A DNA stretch of 64,000 nt from Puniceicoccus vermicola (GTDB lineage Bacteria; Verrucomicrobiota; Verrucomicrobiia; Opitutales; Puniceicoccaceae). Position 1 is the stretch's first letter; every line of letters begins with the position of its first letter. This document shows positions 9,997 to 20,001 of this stretch, piece by piece. The notes under the pieces are model-generated. The model saw only the letters and a program-made list of their open reading frames with translations, had not been told where the DNA came from and searched no databases. The stretch spans positions 19,216-83,215 of the forward strand of contig NZ_JACHVA010000118.1 of the NCBI RefSeq assembly GCF_014230055.1. Direction: 5' to 3'. Position numbers and translations under genes: made by a program.

Positions 9997-10890
9997 ATGG
10001 ATTTTGACGTTATCATCATTGGAGGCAGTTTCGCTGGATTGAGCGCCGCCTTGTACATCGCCCGCGCTCGTCGATCAGTCTGCATCGTCGATAAGGGCTC
10101 ACCCCGCAACCGCTTTGCAGACCACTCCCATGGCCTCCTCGGAATGGATGGGGTCGACCCACAGACCATTCTCACCCGAGCTCGTAAACAGCTTACCTCC
10201 TACCCTTCGGTTCATTTCATCGACAAACGCGCAGTGGAGGCAAAAGCGATCCCCGACGGTTTCTCGGTAAAATTATCCACCGAGCGCACGTTCAAATCCT
10301 CCCGACTCATTCTTGCCTACGGCCTCTCCGACCAGCTCCCGACCATACCCGGCCTTCAAGAGCGCTGGGGCAAGACGGTCCTCCACTGCCCTTACTGCCA
10401 CGGGTATGAGTTCAGCGACCGTCATTTGGGCGTCCTCTATCTATCCTCGATCTCCATTCTCCAAGCCATTGTCGTCTCGGACTGGGGTCCCACCACCCTC
10501 TACCTCAATGGAGAATCCCAGCCAGAGGAGGAGTCCCTGGCACAATTGCACGAACGCGGGATCGAGATCGAACCCGCTCCCGTCACCGCTCTTCAGGGAG
10601 AAGGAGAATCGCTGGCCTATTTGGAACTAGAAGATGGACGCCACTCTCCCGTAGACGCCCTCTACATCGCACCGGCAACCCGCCAGAATAGCGATCTGGC
10701 CCAACAGCTCGGCTGCGAATTCGAGGAAGGTCCGTTCGGGGAATTCATTAAGACCAACGAAGAGCGCATGACCACCGTCCCCGGAGTTTTTGCCGCCGGA
10801 GACATTGCCCGGCCGAAACAAAATGCCACTTGGGCGACCGCAGATGGCGTCACCGTCGGAGTCGCCGCTCACCACTCCTTTCTTTTCTAG
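9997..10890 (+). CDS. Thioredoxin-reductase-like FAD/NAD(P)-dependent oxidoreductase
   Basis: The 297-residue protein starts MDFDVIIIGG with an FAD-binding Rossmann motif (GGSFAGLSAA), has a redox-active CPYC at residues 131-134, and ends with the second FAD contact GVFAAGDIARP. This is the two-domain layout of thioredoxin reductases, but with CPYC in place of CATC and a weak NAD(P)-binding glycine motif, so the natural partner may not be thioredoxin. The frame is open 39 codons further upstream; the ATG at 9997 is chosen because it starts the conserved fold. It stands alone, divergent from imuA. Confidence 0.82.
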   Translation: MDFDVIIIGGSFAGLSAALYIARARRSVCIVDKGSPRNRFADHSHGLLGMDGVDPQTILTRARKQLTSYPSVHFIDKRAVEAKAIPDGFSVKLSTERTFKSSRLILAYGLSDQLPTIPGLQERWGKTVLHCPYCHGYEFSDRHLGVLYLSSISILQAIVVSDWGPTTLYLNGESQPEEESLAQLHERGIEIEPAPVTALQGEGESLAYLELEDGRHSPVDALYIAPATRQNSDLAQQLGCEFEEGPFGEFIKTNEERMTTVPGVFAAGDIARPKQNATWATADGVTVGVAAHHSFLF

Positions 10891-10920
10891 GCTCTGGCGA
10901 GGCCTTTTCCGAGCGGGAAA

Positions 10921-10948
10921 CACAGGCTGGCAGCCTGTGCTACTTTTT
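10921..10948 (+). terminator. Palindrome with T-run after the oxidoreductase gene
   Basis: CACAGGCT, three bases, AGCCTGTG is followed by CTAC and five T. It can act as an intrinsic terminator. The sequence also resembles a REP-like palindrome, so it may be a repeat reused as a terminator. Confidence 0.5.
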
Positions 10949-11119
10949 ATGCCTCACTCATTCAAAAACTTCGAAATAATAGGAGCTCCTCGTGCTGGAA
11001 ATCCGGTGCTCTAAACCTTCCGTATAGAACTCTCCCGCTCGGCATCTCTCAACTGCCTCGATGCTGCATCCATACTCCCGCTGAGAGCATCTCGCATCTT
11101 TTTCAAAAAAAGGACCGCC

Positions 11120-12346
11120 CTACAACCCGATCGAATTCCCGACTTGGAAAATTGACGTGACCACCGCCAAGGCGACCATGGTCACAAAGAGAAAGGCTCC
11201 CCCGATCGCCGCTCCAGAGACAATGATCGTCAGATTGCGGAGTCGATTGCTCAACGACTCGCGGTATTCTTCCCGCAGGGTCTCAAACCCGGAAGAGAGT
11301 TCTCCGGTCTCCTCGCCCACCTTCAAGAGGTCGGAGGCCGTCGGATTGAGCAGGCCGTGCTGTTGCAAGGAGACGGCCACCGAGGCACCCTCATTCACGA
11401 GGTTACGCACTTCTTCAAAACGCCTGCGTAGCTCCAGATTCCGGATTGCCTGTCGGGTCAGCGAAAAAGCCTGCGATGCGTGGATTCCGCTCCCGAGCAG
11501 CAAGGAAAGAATACTGCAGAGACGGTAAACTTCCGAATCACGAACAATCGCTCCCACGATCGGAACCTTCAGCAAGAATCGGTCATACTTGAACCGCCCC
11601 TCGGGCGTCCGGCGCACGACCAAAGAAATCAAAAAGGCAATCAATACCGTGACCGCCAGGATGGGAGCTGCCAGCAGGAGGACATTGGAGGCCCCAATCA
11701 AAAAGGCCGCAAAGGGAGAAAGCCCCGAACCCAATCCTTCGACAGTGGATTGGACCCGCGGCATCAAAAAGAATAAAAGAAACGCCGCCACGGCCAGCGC
11801 CATGCCGAACAAAAATGTCGGATACAGCAGACTCCCGATGAGCTTTCGTCGCACGTCGCGGCTCTCGTCCCGCTGAGCCAACAACTCCTCGAGGATTGGT
11901 GGAAGGTTTCCGGTCTGCTCGCCGATCTCGATGACCGTATTCATGGTATCACGACTCCGGCCCGGGGCCGCATCCTTGAGAGCCTGGCCCAAGGTAGATC
12001 CATCACTCAACCTCGCCCACACCGCTGCCGCGAGGCTTTGCAATCGCGGAGAAGTCGCGCGGTCTCGCAGGTTGCGCACAGCATCTCCGATGGCCATTCC
12101 CCCTTTCACCAGACCCAAGAGCATTTTCAGGAAGGCATCCACCTGCACATCCCCTGGGGGTGCCACTTTCTTGCCGGATTTCTCCTTCTGAGTCGTTCGC
12201 TTTTTCGAAACCGCTTCCTGAATACTCGTCGGACGCAGCCCCATGCCCCGTAGCCTTCGAGTGGCCTGTACTCGGTCCGAGGCCTCGACCTCTCCACGGG
12301 TTGACTGGCCGGAAGCGTCTCGCGCCGTATAGCTAAACTTTGCCAT
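11120..12346 (-). CDS. gspF: Type II secretion inner-membrane platform protein GspF
   Basis: The 408 residues contain two copies of the GspF/PilC domain (about 70-190 and 275-395), with three membrane helices near 165-190, 215-245 and the C-terminus. The first domain is preceded by a Lys-rich linker (KKRTTQKEKSGKK). GspF is the polytopic platform protein on which pseudopili are assembled, and it contacts the ATPase GspE. It is the last gene of the gsp operon, 12 bp after gspE. Length fits the family. Confidence 0.92.
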   Translation of the reverse strand: MAKFSYTARDASGQSTRGEVEASDRVQATRRLRGMGLRPTSIQEAVSKKRTTQKEKSGKKVAPPGDVQVDAFLKMLLGLVKGGMAIGDAVRNLRDRATSPRLQSLAAAVWARLSDGSTLGQALKDAAPGRSRDTMNTVIEIGEQTGNLPPILEELLAQRDESRDVRRKLIGSLLYPTFLFGMALAVAAFLLFFLMPRVQSTVEGLGSGLSPFAAFLIGASNVLLLAAPILAVTVLIAFLISLVVRRTPEGRFKYDRFLLKVPIVGAIVRDSEVYRLCSILSLLLGSGIHASQAFSLTRQAIRNLELRRRFEEVRNLVNEGASVAVSLQQHGLLNPTASDLLKVGEETGELSSGFETLREEYRESLSNRLRNLTIIVSGAAIGGAFLFVTMVALAVVTSIFQVGNSIGL

Positions 12347-12358
12347 CGATGCGGATGA

Positions 12359-14074
12359 CTAAGAGTCCTCTTCCATTGTGCGAACGTGCCGCAGCGCTTC
12401 TTCAGGAGATGAAATTCCTGACAACATCAGATCCCAAGCGCTTTGTTGCAGCGTCTTCATGCCATCACCCACCGCCGCCTCGCGGATTTTCTTGGAAGAC
12501 GCTCGCTCAAGGACCAAATCATGCGCAGCTCTCTGGACCTGCAGCATTTCAAAAACTCCAACACGACCGCGATAACCCAGGCCACGACACCATTCGCAAC
12601 CCACCGGATAGGTGAGCTCTAAGTTCTCGGCATCAAATCCCTCAAGGGACAAGTCGAGCATGCGCCGCATCGCCAGAGCTCTTTCCGAAGGCACCGGACG
12701 CTTCTCCGAGCAGTGCGAACAGAGTCGCCGAACCAAGCGCTGAGCGATAACGAGCTCGACACTCGAAGCGATCAGGAAGGGCTCGATCTCCATGTCGATT
12801 AGCCGGGTAAGTGCCCCGGGGGCATCATTGGTGTGAAGCGTAGAAAGCACGAGGTGCCCGGTCAGAGAAGCACGAATCGCGATCTCCGCCGTGTCGCGGT
12901 CCCGAATTTCCCCGACCATAATGATATCCGGATCCTGCCGCAAGATATGCCGTAGCGAGCGCGCAAAGGTCAGCCCTAGGTCCTCGCGGATCTGAGTCTG
13001 ATTGACGCCGGGCACTTCATATTCAACGGGATCCTCCACCGTCATGATCCGCTTGCTCGGCGAGTGAATCATGCGGATGAATGCATTTAGCGAGGTCGAT
13101 TTCCCCGACCCCGTGGGACCCGTCACCAAAATGATCCCGTTGGGGCGCCTCAAGACTTCCCCGACGATATTCTTCTCAAACTCCCGGAGGCCGAGATCAT
13201 CGACGCTCATGGCCTGACTCTTCTGGTTCAGCAAACGCAAGCTGACGCTTTCCCCGTAAAGTGTGGGGAAGGTTGAGATACGAATATCAATCTCATCCTT
13301 GCCGAAATGGAATCCGATCCGGCCATCCTGAGGGCGACGCCTCTCAGAAATATTCAGGTGGGCCATGATCTTGATTCGAGAAATGATCGCGGCCTGAAAG
13401 CTTTGCAGATTTTCCGGGACCGCCACTTTGGTCAGCTCGCCATCGATCCGATAGCGAATCGCCAGCTTTTCCCGATGAGGTTCAAAATGAATATCCGTGG
13501 CGCGGCTCTCCAACGCCTGTCGGATCACCTCATTCACGAAGCGGATCACCGCGGCGTCTTCGTCTTCAACCTCCTCTTCGTCCTCCAGAGAGGTCAAAGA
13601 CTGCTGGCCTTCAAGGCTTGCCGAACCGACTCCATATCGTTCCGTGATGCGCTCACTCACCTTGTCGAGTGTGCTCATTTTGACCGTGGGCCAGCGTCCG
13701 CTCAGAGTGCGGATCCAGCGTTTCTCCAACGGGCTCAACGGCCACACCACCATCGTCTCGAGGGAAAATCCTTCCTCAGAGTCCTCATCCTGTTTCACCG
13801 GAAGGAACTGCAGCGAGTGCAGAAGCTTGCTCGGCACGGCGACAAGAGCGTCCTCGTCGACGACGAAGTCCTCCACGAAAGGGAGATTGGCGACCGCCGC
13901 AACCCGGCGTGAAGTCTCATTCTCTGAAATTCCCAGTCTTTCCGAAAGGTATCGAATCTTCCCCAATCGGTCACAGCCAAACCATTCTTCGTCGGACTCG
14001 ATTCCCAGGGCCTTCAACAACCCCTCCTCGGAAACGACACCTTCCGAGACGACTTCTGGTTCGGATCCGCTCAT
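12359..14074 (-). CDS. gspE: Type II secretion ATPase GspE
   Basis: The 571-residue protein has N-terminal GspE/PilB domains and a C-terminal secretion ATPase. The Walker A GPTGSGKST lies near residue 318, and Asp and His boxes follow (EIRDRDTAEIAI, TGHLVLSTLHTND). A zinc-type tetracysteine is present as CSHC and CEWC near the C-terminus. It powers pseudopilus assembly from the cytoplasmic face. The start overlaps the upstream gene by 4 bp. A PilB-type role in type IV pili is the alternative, but the neighbouring gspK/L/M genes favour type II secretion. Confidence 0.93.
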   Translation of the reverse strand: MSGSEPEVVSEGVVSEEGLLKALGIESDEEWFGCDRLGKIRYLSERLGISENETSRRVAAVANLPFVEDFVVDEDALVAVPSKLLHSLQFLPVKQDEDSEEGFSLETMVVWPLSPLEKRWIRTLSGRWPTVKMSTLDKVSERITERYGVGSASLEGQQSLTSLEDEEEVEDEDAAVIRFVNEVIRQALESRATDIHFEPHREKLAIRYRIDGELTKVAVPENLQSFQAAIISRIKIMAHLNISERRRPQDGRIGFHFGKDEIDIRISTFPTLYGESVSLRLLNQKSQAMSVDDLGLREFEKNIVGEVLRRPNGIILVTGPTGSGKSTSLNAFIRMIHSPSKRIMTVEDPVEYEVPGVNQTQIREDLGLTFARSLRHILRQDPDIIMVGEIRDRDTAEIAIRASLTGHLVLSTLHTNDAPGALTRLIDMEIEPFLIASSVELVIAQRLVRRLCSHCSEKRPVPSERALAMRRMLDLSLEGFDAENLELTYPVGCEWCRGLGYRGRVGVFEMLQVQRAAHDLVLERASSKKIREAAVGDGMKTLQQSAWDLMLSGISSPEEALRHVRTMEEDS

Positions 14075-14595
14075 TTCTGGGGAACGATTACCCGACGGCG
14101 AACGGGAATCTTTACCGAACTATTGCCATCGTCCTGCGGTTTAGGCGCAGCCGAGGAAGAAGTCGGAAAGCCTCCCCTTCCCGGCGGTGGAGGGATCACA
14201 GCCGGAATTTCACCGGTAACGGTCGGAGCCTTCAAAGGGATGGTTTCTCGACGTCCACCGGTCTCGACGACTGCCTCCCGACGGACCAGATGAAATTGAA
14301 TAAATTTCACATCTTCGATCGACTCGCCCGGAGCCAACCATGTCCCCCGCTTCTCTCCTCGGCGGCGTAGCGAAACCGTCACTTCCCCATCCTTGGCAAC
14401 AACGCCAATCAATTCAAAGCGACTCGCAGCCGCAGCGACCGGAGCTCTCGATGTTTGCTCACGCGGTGGTTCAGACTTGCGATAACCGTGCGGTAAGAAG
14501 GGAGAACGCTCTACCAAGCTTTCAATGGAGTCCGTCTCCGCCCACAGCGAGACTCCCACCAGAAGAAGGCAACTGGCTGACAGCAGCCTCCTCAT
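14071..14595 (-). CDS. GspC/PilP-like type II secretion protein
   Basis: This 174-residue protein has an N-terminal signal or anchor (RRLLSASCLLLVGVSL) and a central HR-like beta domain (FELIGVVAKDGEVTVSL) similar in outline to the homology region of GspC/PilP. A Pro-rich stretch (IPPPPG) precedes a basic C-terminus. In type II secretion this part links the inner-membrane platform to the secretin. It lies between gspD and gspE with 4-bp overlaps on both sides. Sequence support is modest, so the name is based on fold outline and position. Confidence 0.65.
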   Translation of the reverse strand: MRRLLSASCLLLVGVSLWAETDSIESLVERSPFLPHGYRKSEPPREQTSRAPVAAAASRFELIGVVAKDGEVTVSLRRRGEKRGTWLAPGESIEDVKFIQFHLVRREAVVETGGRRETIPLKAPTVTGEIPAVIPPPPGRGGFPTSSSAAPKPQDDGNSSVKIPVRRRVIVPQK

Positions 14596-16679
14596 TCCTC
14601 TGGCCCCTCTCCCGTCTCGTTCTCGATCTGCTTGTCGATCGGCTCCACCGCATCGACGTCGGGGTTGATGCGCGGGATCTTCATCGAATCGAACTCTCCC
14701 TTCTCAAGGTAGTTCTTCACCGACTCCTTCTCATCCAAATTTTCGAGCATACGAATGGCATCCCGATTGGCCTCCGAAGGTGCGAGCATAACGTTCGGCT
14801 TAATAAAGATCAGCAGTTCGCGCGTGCGAACCTGAGCCGTCCGGCGAGTGAAGAGCCAGTCCCCCAGAATGGGCAGATTTCCCAGGACCGCCAATTTGTT
14901 CTTGGCCAGAGTTCGCTGCCGCTCCTGCAATCCTCCGAGGACGATAATTTCCTGATCTTTCACACTGACAAAAGACTCTGCCTCTCGGGTACCAATGATC
15001 GGCTGACCGTTGAGATCCGGGTTGTCCGAATCGGAAATGATCGAAACAATGTTCTCCACCGTCTGGAGAATTTCCATCTGGATGACCCCGGTCTCGGCGA
15101 TCAGGGGCTTCACCGTCAATTCAATCCCGATGTCCTTAAACTCCACATTACTGCGAGTCGCACTGGAATCATTACTAATGACCGAGCCCGTTACGATCGG
15201 CCGGGTTTCCGCGACGATGATATGAGCCTCACGATTGTGAGTCGTCATCACCGTCGGTGCCGAGAGGACGGTGACATCCCCATTCCCGCGGGCTACGTTG
15301 AATACGGTCTGCATTGAGAAATCGGGCAGAGTCAACGCAGTCACAGCCAACCCACCAATGTTGAGTGGGATCTGACCGCCATCACCGTTGTTGGCCAAGC
15401 TAAGAGTATTCTCTCCGTTGGTATTGTACTGGATCCCGAAAGCATCAATGCCCCGCACTTGGTCCTCATCCAGGGTCACTTCAACGATCACGACCTCGAT
15501 GCGGACCTGAGCGAGGAGGATATCGATCTGATCGATCAATTTCCCAATCTGCTCGATGTCACTATCCGTCCCGTATACGATCACGGCATTACTGCGTTCG
15601 TCGAAAACCAAGCTCGCAAATTGGCTGAACTGCATTCGCCCGGCGTTCTTCGCAACCGCGGCGGTGGCCAAAGCCGCTGCCTCCGGAGTCGTCCGCGATG
15701 TCTCAACGGTCGTCTGCCCTTGGGCGTTGGGAGCCGAGCCCAAAGGACCCTCGTTGCGAGATCCCTCTCGGTCGACGGTAACCTCGTCGTCTTCTTTCTC
15801 CCGCTGGTTCGAAACCAGCTGTTCAATCACTGTTGCGATCTCCTCCGCAATCGCGTGACGGATGTAGAAAACCTTGCTTGAGGTCAGTGGCTTAACATCC
15901 ACATCGAACTCTCCGATGAGCTTCTCGATCATCTCCATACTATCCGGATGGGCGACGACGACCAACTGGTTCGACCGCTCGACCGAGGTGATGACGGTAT
16001 TGCCGGAGAAATACCGGGACAGCGGTCCACTGGCAAAAGACTCCAGACTCTGCTGAAGATCCGCAGCAGGCATATTTCGGATCTGGAAGAAACGCACCTC
16101 TTCCTTCGAAGCCTGCTTCTTATCGATCTGGTCGAGGATCGTTTCGATCCTCTGCAAATTCGTCAGCGAATCCGTCACCAAAAGCCAGTTGGATTTCTGA
16201 AGCGACAAGAGCCCCCCCCCTCCCAGGATCGGCTGGATTGCGGTTGTGGCTTCTTCGGCGGTGAGAAAATCCAGTTTAAAGATTTTCGCATACACGGCCT
16301 CCGTCGGCTCCCGATCAAGCGTGGATCCGACAATCAAGGTCGGGGCCTCGCTCATGATCGAAGCACTGGGGACCGCCTTCAAAAACTTCTCCGAGAGCTC
16401 AACCAGCGAGATGCCGTTGAGACTCAACAGACTCTCCAAGGCGACGATTTTCTCCTCCTCGGTCAGAGGCTGATTCGGGAGAAAGGTGATCTGGATCGCG
16501 GGGATCGACTGAGGGCGCAAAATGGATCGGCCTGTCAGACTCTCCAATTCCTGGAAAACGGTATCGATGTCTGCATCGACGAAGAGAAACGGATCCGGCT
16601 GCTGAGCGCGGAGGGCTACGGGGCCGATCAATATCAGCCCCATCAAAGAGAGAAATAGGATTTTGCAGAAACGATTCAT
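14592..16679 (-). CDS. gspD: Type II secretion secretin GspD
   Basis: The 695-residue precursor has a signal peptide (ILFLSLMGLILIGPVAL), an N0 domain with the typical opening DADIDTVFQELESLTG, successive N1-N3 ring domains, and a C-terminal secretin barrel region (about 400-650) with VAETRPIVTG and FIKPNVM. A Gln/Asn/Thr-rich loop sits in N3 near residues 300-340. GspD forms the outer-membrane channel for folded exoproteins. It is translated in a chain of 4-bp overlaps with the M and C genes. Confidence 0.94.
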   Translation of the reverse strand: MNRFCKILFLSLMGLILIGPVALRAQQPDPFLFVDADIDTVFQELESLTGRSILRPQSIPAIQITFLPNQPLTEEEKIVALESLLSLNGISLVELSEKFLKAVPSASIMSEAPTLIVGSTLDREPTEAVYAKIFKLDFLTAEEATTAIQPILGGGGLLSLQKSNWLLVTDSLTNLQRIETILDQIDKKQASKEEVRFFQIRNMPAADLQQSLESFASGPLSRYFSGNTVITSVERSNQLVVVAHPDSMEMIEKLIGEFDVDVKPLTSSKVFYIRHAIAEEIATVIEQLVSNQREKEDDEVTVDREGSRNEGPLGSAPNAQGQTTVETSRTTPEAAALATAAVAKNAGRMQFSQFASLVFDERSNAVIVYGTDSDIEQIGKLIDQIDILLAQVRIEVVIVEVTLDEDQVRGIDAFGIQYNTNGENTLSLANNGDGGQIPLNIGGLAVTALTLPDFSMQTVFNVARGNGDVTVLSAPTVMTTHNREAHIIVAETRPIVTGSVISNDSSATRSNVEFKDIGIELTVKPLIAETGVIQMEILQTVENIVSIISDSDNPDLNGQPIIGTREAESFVSVKDQEIIVLGGLQERQRTLAKNKLAVLGNLPILGDWLFTRRTAQVRTRELLIFIKPNVMLAPSEANRDAIRMLENLDEKESVKNYLEKGEFDSMKIPRINPDVDAVEPIDKQIENETGEGPEE

Positions 16680-17230
16680 GGAGCGGAGGCTAAACCGGTT
16701 GGCCCGGTATTAAATTCAAAGCCATCAAGGCGCAGGGAGACGTCAAGACGCTCCGGCGATCTCTCGTTAACGGAAAGCAGCATCGAGTCGATCGAAACGG
16801 GAATGCCGTCATTTTCCAAGCGTCGAATAAAGTCAATCAGCGGAACAATTGCCACATTGTCGAAGTAGAGCTCGAGCCGATGAACCGAAACCATCTCTCC
16901 GCTCATCGTTTCCACCGGATCCATATCGGGGCGGAGTCCGACACCCCGTGAAAACTGGTCTACCGCCTCTACGAAAGAAGAAGCCGTCAGGGTGCGCTGG
17001 GCCTCCATCCTCTCCAAGCGGGAAGCGATTTCCTCCTCAACTGAATCCTCGCGCGAAAGGACGGTCTTCTGAAACTCCAATTCTGCGGAAGCCCGCTGGT
17101 TTCGCTCCATGAGCGCGCGATAGCCGGACAACATCGAAGACGCCCAGAAGATTCCCACTCCCAGAAGAAGAACCACCGCGATCAAACGCTCGCGCAGGCT
17201 CAATCGAAAAAACCGTTCCCGGATATTCAT
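16676..17230 (-). CDS. gspM: GspM-like type II secretion protein
   Basis: The product is 184 residues with an N-terminal cytoplasmic stretch, one membrane helix (about 16-34), a coiled-coil segment (about 38-75) and a C-terminal ferredoxin-like domain. This is the GspM/PilO layout. GspM pairs with GspL in the inner-membrane platform. It is placed directly after gspL and before gspD with 4-bp overlaps. Sequence is poorly conserved in this family, so position and layout carry the call. Confidence 0.75.
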   Translation of the reverse strand: MNIRERFFRLSLRERLIAVVLLLGVGIFWASSMLSGYRALMERNQRASAELEFQKTVLSREDSVEEEIASRLERMEAQRTLTASSFVEAVDQFSRGVGLRPDMDPVETMSGEMVSVHRLELYFDNVAIVPLIDFIRRLENDGIPVSIDSMLLSVNERSPERLDVSLRLDGFEFNTGPTGLASAP

Positions 17231-18342
17231 CCCTGAGCTCCCCCCTGATTCGGTACGCGGACCGACAGCTCAAACTCTACCCTTCCATCGCGAGTACGCG
17301 GTGGCGGGGCGTCGGTCAAGGAGAAGCGCTCGTCGCTCTTCAACCGCTCAACAAATTCATTCAGCACCCGGACATTGGTTACGCGACCTTCGACCCGAAA
17401 GGTGTCCGGCTCATCGAACGTCACATCCAGAAATTGAATTCCATCCGGCCGCACCAGATTCAAATCTCCCAGTCGCTCGAAGACCGACACCCGCGACTCG
17501 CCCAAATCATTCAGCCGCGCGGCGAGATCGGCTCTCTCCTCAACCGAACGGACCCGCGGGGCCAATTGACGTTGGGTCGATTCCTTCCCGTCGACCCAGT
17601 AATCAAGCCCCCAGAGCAGACCTTGACCCACGATCAAGAAGAGAATGAAGGCCGCAGCGATCCGGGCCCCGACCCAAATGCGTTCAGCCGACTTCTTGTC
17701 CGTCCTGAATTTCTGGATCTCTTCGGTCGGGCGCAGGTCTGCTTTCCACAGCGATTCATCCGCCACCGACCACGAACGTTCCTCCCCGTCCGGATACAAA
17801 ACCACCGCCACAAATCGATCCCGGGAATCTGCCGAAACTTTCTGAATCGAAACCTTCGTCAACGAATCAATGCCCAAAAATTTCCGCCCCAAAAATTCAA
17901 AGGAAGACTCCACTTCTGAGCGAAATTCAGGACTGTCGGGTGCGCTTTGTAGGCCGATAACTTCCGACGGGATGACTCCTCCCGTCTCAAAGAAAAGCAG
18001 ACAACCGCCCTCTAACGTTTCGAGATACTCGATTGTTCCGTTTTTCCGGCTCCATCCCAAAAGCGGAAAAAACTCCGGCAAGAGGAACTCGTCCCCTCCG
18101 CATTCGGGAAGCACCGATCGATCGCACCCCCATACTGCCACGCGTCCCGCCACATCCGAGTAGACACCAATCGCCACCTGTTCCCCGGGAAACGGGAGCT
18201 CTTCCTCAAATGCCAGGACCGCGGCTTCCTCCGCCTCATTGGGCAGGATCCCTTCCACTGGCTCGAAGGATTGAAAGACGAAATGACGACTCGCCGCCAA
18301 GACGACGCGTCCTCCTTCTCCTTTCTTTCCTTTCTCGTTCAT
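17227..18342 (-). CDS. gspL: GspL-like type II secretion protein
   Basis: The 371-residue product has an N-terminal actin-like (PilM/GspL) region, one membrane helix near 205-225 (AAAFILFLIVGQGLLWGL), and a C-terminal PilN-like ferredoxin fold after a short coiled coil. GspL connects the ATPase GspE to the platform. The frame extends upstream, but the ATG at 18342 lies 10 bp after the gspK stop and gives a sensible N-terminus (MNEKGKKGEGG). Gene order K-L-M supports the name. Confidence 0.75.
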   Translation of the reverse strand: MNEKGKKGEGGRVVLAASRHFVFQSFEPVEGILPNEAEEAAVLAFEEELPFPGEQVAIGVYSDVAGRVAVWGCDRSVLPECGGDEFLLPEFFPLLGWSRKNGTIEYLETLEGGCLLFFETGGVIPSEVIGLQSAPDSPEFRSEVESSFEFLGRKFLGIDSLTKVSIQKVSADSRDRFVAVVLYPDGEERSWSVADESLWKADLRPTEEIQKFRTDKKSAERIWVGARIAAAFILFLIVGQGLLWGLDYWVDGKESTQRQLAPRVRSVEERADLAARLNDLGESRVSVFERLGDLNLVRPDGIQFLDVTFDEPDTFRVEGRVTNVRVLNEFVERLKSDERFSLTDAPPPRTRDGRVEFELSVRVPNQGGAQG

Positions 18343-18352
18343 GTCAGGAAAG

Positions 18353-19405
18353 TTACCCTTCTTTTTTCTCATCATCAAGAACCAAGGACAGCCCTTCCCG
18401 CACATCGATGAGTTTCCAATTCCCCCAGGCAGCTTCACCCTCTTCCGAGTTCACGGGTTCAGGACGCTGACCTTCTTGTTCTTCACCTTCGGAATCCTTC
18501 GCGATCCAGGCTTCCTTCCAAACATAGCGTTCGCCCACGAGGAGACTTGCGCGAATTCGAAGAACCTGACTTTCCGACGAGAAAAGTTCACCCATCTCTC
18601 CGTCCTCGCCTCCCGGCAATTCGGTCAAAACCCGATCATTTTCGGTTCCCTCTTCATTATCGATACCATCCCGCTCATCGAGCCAGCTCGGGTAAGAAAT
18701 GACATCGGCATCGTGCAACCATTCCACCATTTCCCGATCTACCGAATTGATGTTGGCTGGAGAATCGTGATCGAGACTGAAACGCGAGGAAAACTCCTCT
18801 GCCCAAGGCAAAAGCGCACCTTGCCCGTCGAAGGCCGCTTCCCCCCACTCCGGAATCGACCAAATCTCATTCCAGGACTTTGGCATTCGATTCGGCACCC
18901 AGGGATCACGACCGCGTCCCAGATTCGAGTTCTCCCGACCTTGGTAACGCTCGTCATCATCCTCATCCATCCAATCGAGAAGCAAATCCCGCAATTCCGA
19001 GGCTTCCCCCTTCGAGAAACCCGATTCCTCTAAAAGATCCAGTAGTTGATCCTCCCCGAGAAGAGATAAACCGGGACGATTCGATTCATCAAAGATCTGC
19101 ACCTCAATCCCGTCCAATTCCGTCGGCCAGCCGCTCAGAAGTTCAGCAGGCCGCCCCCAGCCCTCGGAAGGATCGTGCAACCCTTCCGCAATCTCCTCAA
19201 ACGCATGGAGCGAAGCCATGCCCGCTTCAATCGCGCTTGAAAGCCTCAATCCAACTCCCGACCGGGACTCCCCACCCCGGGTCTCTGCAAGCAGGGATCG
19301 CTCAAGAGCATAACTCGCCAAGAGTGAAACCACCATCCCCATCGCCGCCAGAACCCCGAGTACCACCAGCAAAACTCCGCCTTGGCGAAAATTCATTCTT
19401 ACCAT
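18353..19405 (-). CDS. gspK: Type II secretion minor pseudopilin GspK
   Basis: The 350-residue protein starts with a prepilin-like stretch without the usual Phe (FRQGGVLLVVLGVLAAMGM) and carries the large GspK insert, with SAM-like helices rich in Asp/Glu (LLDWMDEDDDERY) and the typical NINSVDREM motif. GspK caps the pseudopilus tip together with GspI and GspJ. Two in-frame starts exist (19405 and 19396); both overlap or abut the gspJ stop. Length fits the family. Confidence 0.85.
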   Translation of the reverse strand: MVRMNFRQGGVLLVVLGVLAAMGMVVSLLASYALERSLLAETRGGESRSGVGLRLSSAIEAGMASLHAFEEIAEGLHDPSEGWGRPAELLSGWPTELDGIEVQIFDESNRPGLSLLGEDQLLDLLEESGFSKGEASELRDLLLDWMDEDDDERYQGRENSNLGRGRDPWVPNRMPKSWNEIWSIPEWGEAAFDGQGALLPWAEEFSSRFSLDHDSPANINSVDREMVEWLHDADVISYPSWLDERDGIDNEEGTENDRVLTELPGGEDGEMGELFSSESQVLRIRASLLVGERYVWKEAWIAKDSEGEEQEGQRPEPVNSEEGEAAWGNWKLIDVREGLSLVLDDEKKEG

Positions 19406-20001
19406 AGCGCCAGATCTCCCTCAGCATTTCCTAATTTGATCCATCGGATCGTCTCGTCTGGAAAATGAACCAGCAAGTACCGAGGCACCTCAACTTCCTG
19501 AACTCCTCTAGCTTCCAATCGCTCAACATCCTCCCAACGCTCCCGATCTTCATCCCAGTTCCAATACTCAAGCTCGACTCCCTCAGAGAACAGGGCGAGG
19601 CCATCGTCAATACGGGGGCGATCCTCCTGATCTCCGACCACCGGCACCAGACGGATTGCATCCCGGTCGGTCACCAAAGCAAATTTCTCAGTGGACCACT
19701 CCTCCGAAAGAGCCCGGGTCAATGGACTGTTCTCAATGGAAAAGGTTAGCCACATCTCCCCTCGATCTCCGGGTAGATTCCTGACTTCAAGCCCCTCTTC
19801 GTCTGAAGTCTCGAGATAAGTGCGGAGGAACGAAAAGAGACGAAAATCCTCATCAGCCCGAAGATCGCCCGCTCGGGCCTTTTCCCACGCTCCCACGATG
19901 CCAAGTAGTAGATTCAAAGCCGCAGCAAAGATCGCAGCCGACAATGCCAAAGCAATCAGCACCTCGACCAAGGTGAATCCATTGCGCCCGCTCCCTCTCA
20001 T
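19399..20001 (-). CDS. gspJ: Type II secretion minor pseudopilin GspJ
   Basis: The 200-residue protein has a class III prepilin leader cut at G-F (GRNG/FTLVEVLIALALSAAIFAA) with Glu at mature position 5, which is needed for methylation and assembly. A globular C-terminal domain follows. Placement between a GspI-like gene and gspK, with 4-bp overlap to the upstream gene, supports GspJ. A prepilin peptidase must be encoded elsewhere. Confidence 0.8.
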   Translation of the reverse strand: MRGSGRNGFTLVEVLIALALSAAIFAAALNLLLGIVGAWEKARAGDLRADEDFRLFSFLRTYLETSDEEGLEVRNLPGDRGEMWLTFSIENSPLTRALSEEWSTEKFALVTDRDAIRLVPVVGDQEDRPRIDDGLALFSEGVELEYWNWDEDRERWEDVERLEARGVQEVEVPRYLLVHFPDETIRWIKLGNAEGDLALW